DNA of 6,530 nucleotides, from assembly GCA_035293965.1 (NCBI GenBank), contig DATGLW010000082.1:1-6530 (forward strand). The letters run 5' to 3'. The stretch comes from DATGLW01 sp035293965. GTDB taxonomy: Bacteria; Actinomycetota; Acidimicrobiia; Acidimicrobiales; RAAP-2. Numbering within the stretch: the stretch's first letter is position 1; each line of letters opens with the position of its first letter. Made by a program: the position numbers and the translations under genes. The notes beneath the pieces are model-generated. The model worked only from the letters and a program-made list of their open reading frames with translations, was not told the DNA's origin and ran no database searches. Shown here in pieces: positions 6,275 through 6,530 of the stretch.

Positions 6275-6304
6275 GGTGGTCGACCCCCAGTAGGGTGGTC
6301 GGCC
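6275..6304 (+). promoter_or_regulatory. GGTGGTCGRCC repeats flanking the SDR -10 box, candidate operator
   Basis: GGTGGTCGACC (6275-6285) and GGTGGTCGGCC (6294-6304) differ by one base and are 19 bp apart, bracketing the -10 box. The first contains the 8-bp palindrome GGTCGACC (6278-6285). A protein bound here would cover the spacer and the start site and so repress the SDR gene. This is inferred from position only. Confidence 0.4.
6291..6296 (+). promoter_or_regulatory. -10 box TAGGGT, leaderless promoter for the SDR gene
   Basis: TAGGGT fits TANNNT and is followed by 8 nt before GTG 6305. No Shine-Dalgarno precedes the start. No convincing -35 hexamer is found at 16-18 bp. It is the third start in this window with this arrangement. 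Confidence 0.5.
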
Positions 6305-6530
6305 GTGGAGCTCAGCCTCCGAGCCAAGACCGTCCTGGTCACAGGCGCCAGCCGCGGCATCGGGCTGTCCATTGCCCGGCGGTTCGCCGAGGCGGGTGCC
6401 AACGTCATGCTCTCGTCGCGCAAGGCCGAAGGGCTCGTGGAGGCGGCGGCCTCGCTGGAGGGTGCCGGGGGCGCCGTGGCGTGGCAGGCGGCGCACGCCG
6501 GCCGGCCGGCGGACGCCGAGGCCTGCGTCG
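6305..6530 (+). CDS. Short-chain dehydrogenase/reductase (SDR), 3'-partial
   Basis: An NAD(P)H-dependent oxidoreductase of the classical SDR family; 75 codons are visible before the right edge cuts it. GTG 6305 starts M-E-L-S-L-R-A-K-T, followed by strand VLVTGASRGIGLSIA, whose TGxxxGxG cofactor loop is at residues 14-21. VMLSSRK (residues 34-40) marks the end of the second strand; the Arg after SS is a common sign of NADP(H) preference. WQAAHAGRPADAEACV matches the region before the usual NNAG block. The Ser-Tyr-Lys catalytic residues lie outside the window, so the substrate cannot be assigned. The gene diverges from the DUF255 unit across about 240 bp. The start rests on the -10 box 8 nt upstream and on the normal SDR N-terminal spacing. 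Confidence 0.9.
   Translation, partial: MELSLRAKTVLVTGASRGIGLSIARRFAEAGANVMLSSRKAEGLVEAAASLEGAGGAVAWQAAHAGRPADAEACV

Noticed and set aside
6098..6496. Minus-strand open frame of 132 codons covering the intergenic region and SDR start
   Set aside because: It is antisense to a clear SDR N-terminus, and its PRGLHDPSPRGLHDP repeat only mirrors the 19-bp DNA repeat.
1..6530. CRISPR array, tRNA, rRNA, insertion sequence or phage genes
   Set aside because: I saw no regularly spaced repeat series, tRNA-like cloverleaf, rRNA-like sequence or transposase or integrase motifs; the only tandem repeats have two copies.

Overview
This GC-rich window reads as actinobacterial chromosome, most likely an Acidimicrobiia-type lineage. 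That placement is inferred from the base composition, the style of the DnaE sequence (for example NLRKACGKK and TFSTIKAR), and gene starts that lack Shine-Dalgarno sites but have a TANNNT -10 box 7-8 nt upstream.

Layout: (1) The window opens inside dnaE on the + strand, the DNA polymerase III alpha subunit, which ends at 2483. Its N-terminal PHP domain lies outside the window. (2) A 61-bp gap with a leaderless promoter leads to a 223-codon + strand gene of unknown function (2545-3216), possibly GNAT-like. (3) A 15-bp convergent gap with a GC-rich hairpin separates it from a two-gene unit on the - strand. The upstream member is a DUF255 / YyaL / SSP411-type protein with a thioredoxin domain (6062 down to 4023). 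Its stop codon overlaps, by GTGA, the start of an unrecognised 264-aa protein (4026 down to 3232). (4) A divergent intergenic region of about 240 bp (6063-6304) holds a perfect 19-bp tandem repeat, shorter repeats, a C(UUCG)G hairpin and the two divergent -10 boxes. (5) A short-chain dehydrogenase (SDR) begins at GTG 6305 and runs off the right edge.

The most striking observation is in dnaE. The frame is open throughout, but the roughly 34-residue block that normally carries LLFERFLNP and PDIDxDFD is absent. Two of the three catalytic aspartates are therefore missing. The join falls exactly at an Ile-Arg-Tyr (atccgctac) that the family normally has at both ends of this block, as expected for a deletion or an assembly collapse between short direct repeats. 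As written, this polymerase should not be catalytic. Apart from the DUF255/264-aa pair, no common pathway links the genes.
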